DNA of 64,000 nucleotides from Gilliamella sp. wkB108 (GTDB lineage Bacteria > Pseudomonadota > Gammaproteobacteria > Enterobacterales > Orbaceae), in NCBI RefSeq assembly GCF_001690195.1, contig NZ_LZGM01000078.1:124001-188000 (forward strand). The letters run 5' to 3'. Each line of letters opens with the position of its first letter. Position 1 is the stretch's first letter. Below are positions 61,627 through 64,000 of this stretch, in pieces. Below the pieces are notes generated by a model. The model did not search any database, had not been told where the DNA came from, and worked only from the letters and a program-made list of their open reading frames with translations. A program made the translations under genes and the position numbers.

Positions 61627-63027
61627 TTAAAATGGTTTGCGAATATCAGTAAAATGGCCAGTAATAGCGGCAGCTGCTGCCATAGCAGGACTCACTAAAT
61701 GCGTTCTGGCATCACGGCCTTGGCGACCTTCAAAGTTACGGTTACTGGTTGACGCACAGCGATCACCTGGCGCTAATTTGTCATCATTCATCGCTAAACA
61801 CATTGAACAACCCGGTAACCGCCATTCAAAACCAGCATCAATAAAGATCTTATCCAATCCCTCAGCTTCTGCTTGTTCTCTTACCGGCCCAGAACCTGGA
61901 ACAACCAAAGCTTGTACACCTTGAGCAACTTTACGGCCTTTTGCGACGTTTGCAGCAGCACGTAGATCTTCAATGCGTGAATTGGTACATGAACCAATAA
62001 ATACTTTATTGATTTTAATATCGGTCATTTTGGTACCCGCGGTTAATCCCATATAAGTTAACGCACGTTCAGCAGAGTGTTTTTCAATAGGATCAGTAAA
62101 GTCATTAGGATTTGGTACAGCTGCATCAATTGAGGTCACTTGACCCGGATTTGTACCCCATGTAACTTGTGGTGCAATATCTTTACCTTCTAAAGTAACT
62201 ACTGTATCAAAATGAGCGCCTTCGTCGGTTTTTAAGGTTTTCCAGTAGGCAACCGCTTCCTCAAAATCTTTACCTTTTGGTGAAAATTGACGACCTTTTA
62301 AGTATTCAAAAGTCACTTCATCTGGCGCTATAATACCAGCTTTAGCACCCATCTCAATCGCCATATTACACAAAGTCATCCGACCTTCCATCGATAAAGA
62401 TCGAATAGCATCACCACAGAATTCAACTACATGCCCAGTACCACCGGAACTAGTTGTTTTACCGATAATTGCCAAAATAATATCTTTTGCTGTAATTCCT
62501 TTTGCGACGTGTCCTTTTACTTCGATTTTCATGGTTTTGGCTCGAGCTTGTTTTAGTGTCTGTGTAGCAAGAACGTGTTCAACTTCAGAGGTTCCGATAC
62601 CAAATGCTAAAGCACCAAAAGCACCATGTGTCGCAGTATGAGAATCACCACAAACTATGGTCATACCAGGTAATGTCATCCCTTGTTCTGGTCCTACTAC
62701 ATGGACTATACCTCGTAATGGGCTTTGTAAACCATATAATGACACGCCAAACTCTTGGGCATTTTTAGCTAGTTCGGTTAATTGTATACGCGCCATTTCA
62801 CTACAAGCATTCAGATCGTTACTTTTGGTTGAAGTGTTATGATCCATGGTTGCAAATGTTTTATGTGGTTGGCGAACCTTACGATTCATAGCGCGTAAAC
62901 CATCAAACGCTTGTGGTGAAGTGACTTCATGGACTAAGTGGCGATCAATATATAAAATGGGCGTTTCGTTAGGTGCCTCATAAACAATATGCGCATCATA
63001 TAATTTTTGATACAGTGTTTTTGACAT
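61627..63027 (-). CDS. leuC: 3-isopropylmalate dehydratase large subunit
   Basis: LeuC carries the [4Fe-4S] cluster of isopropylmalate isomerase. It is 466 residues. Cluster ligands are in GSCTNSR and GCSMCLAM (C-x2-C), with the active-site [24 protein letters not shown] region and ATMDHNT. It is the middle of leuB-leuC-leuD, with a 161-nt gap to leuB. Confidence 0.98.
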   Translation of the reverse strand: MSKTLYQKLYDAHIVYEAPNETPILYIDRHLVHEVTSPQAFDGLRAMNRKVRQPHKTFATMDHNTSTKSNDLNACSEMARIQLTELAKNAQEFGVSLYGLQSPLRGIVHVVGPEQGMTLPGMTIVCGDSHTATHGAFGALAFGIGTSEVEHVLATQTLKQARAKTMKIEVKGHVAKGITAKDIILAIIGKTTSSGGTGHVVEFCGDAIRSLSMEGRMTLCNMAIEMGAKAGIIAPDEVTFEYLKGRQFSPKGKDFEEAVAYWKTLKTDEGAHFDTVVTLEGKDIAPQVTWGTNPGQVTSIDAAVPNPNDFTDPIEKHSAERALTYMGLTAGTKMTDIKINKVFIGSCTNSRIEDLRAAANVAKGRKVAQGVQALVVPGSGPVREQAEAEGLDKIFIDAGFEWRLPGCSMCLAMNDDKLAPGDRCASTSNRNFEGRQGRDARTHLVSPAMAAAAAITGHFTDIRKPF

Positions 63028-63188
63028 TGCAGATTCCTTTTTATTTTACAGCTGGTACTAAGGACTAACTATAATGATATTTGTTTGCGATCAGAGGTTT
63101 TAACCAAAAGCAGAAAAATATTAATAAATCTCGATTGAGATTTTATTTAAAATAACGCTTCAATATAAGGTCAAAACTACTCCTACCA

Positions 63189-64000
<812 letters not shown>

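Noticed and set aside
63028-63188. Small gene or leader peptide between leuB and leuC
   Set aside because: No start with ribosome site or run of leucine codons; it is simply a wide spacer.

Overview
The window is a piece of a low-GC gammaproteobacterial chromosome. Gene content and order point to Orbaceae (Gilliamella/Orbus-like) or a near relative: an E. coli-like division/cell-wall cluster, a recA-recX-alaS-csrA-tRNA(Ser/Arg) block, focA-pflB-pflA, lptCAB-rpoN and leuBCD, all AT-rich. The genus assignment is inference. Coding density is high. I see no insertion sequence, prophage or CRISPR array.

Layout. 1-11.8 kb: the end of the dcw cluster (murF end, mraY, murD, ftsW, murG, murC, ddlB, ftsQ, ftsA, ftsZ, lpxC), closed by a terminator; then yfbR. 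12.6-15.0 kb: a type V autotransporter under a near-consensus Fur box. 15.2-20.2 kb: a malate-type module (2-hydroxycarboxylate carrier, short malic enzyme, CitA/DcuS-like kinase, CitB/DcuR-like regulator). 20.4-24.0 kb: a MolABC-type (FecCD-family) ABC importer with a ModE-like palindrome upstream and a ModA-like protein without a signal peptide at its end. 24.2-31.9 kb: housekeeping genes (hydrolase, small lipoprotein, waaY-like kinase, yhbQ-like, srkA, engB, argD with tandem ARG boxes, yggX, mltC). 32.0-37.3 kb: focA-pflB and pflA for anaerobic pyruvate/formate metabolism, then a RarD-like permease. 37.4-44.1 kb: serS, three tRNA-Arg and one tRNA-Ser, csrA, alaS, recX, recA with a LexA-overlapped promoter. 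44.6-48.1 kb: pqiABC. 48.2-50.5 kb: a pabB-pabC fusion and pabA. 50.8-55.8 kb: an rspA-ydfJ-ydfI-rspR-like hexonate operon behind a perfect CRP-site core. 55.8-60.2 kb: a CHAP amidase-like protein, acyP, lptC-lptA-lptB-rpoN. 60.2-64 kb: a methyltransferase and leuD, leuC, leuB (cut by the window end).

How the parts fit. The cell builds peptidoglycan and LPS normally, ferments through PFL, and imports 2-hydroxycarboxylates and hexonates under a two-component system and CRP/RspR respectively. It appears to scavenge molybdate through a MolABC-type importer and responds to iron by Fur. Arginine (ArgR) and SOS (LexA) control sites are visible.

The least expected items are: a 39-nt repeat dispersed in at least four intergenic regions; a cytoplasmic ModA-like protein in frame with the preceding ATPase; a tRNA-Arg(UCG) that looks derived from its tRNA-Arg(ACG) neighbours; and a 26-bp operator-like palindrome before srkA. 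I do not see an obviously new multi-gene defence or mobile system.
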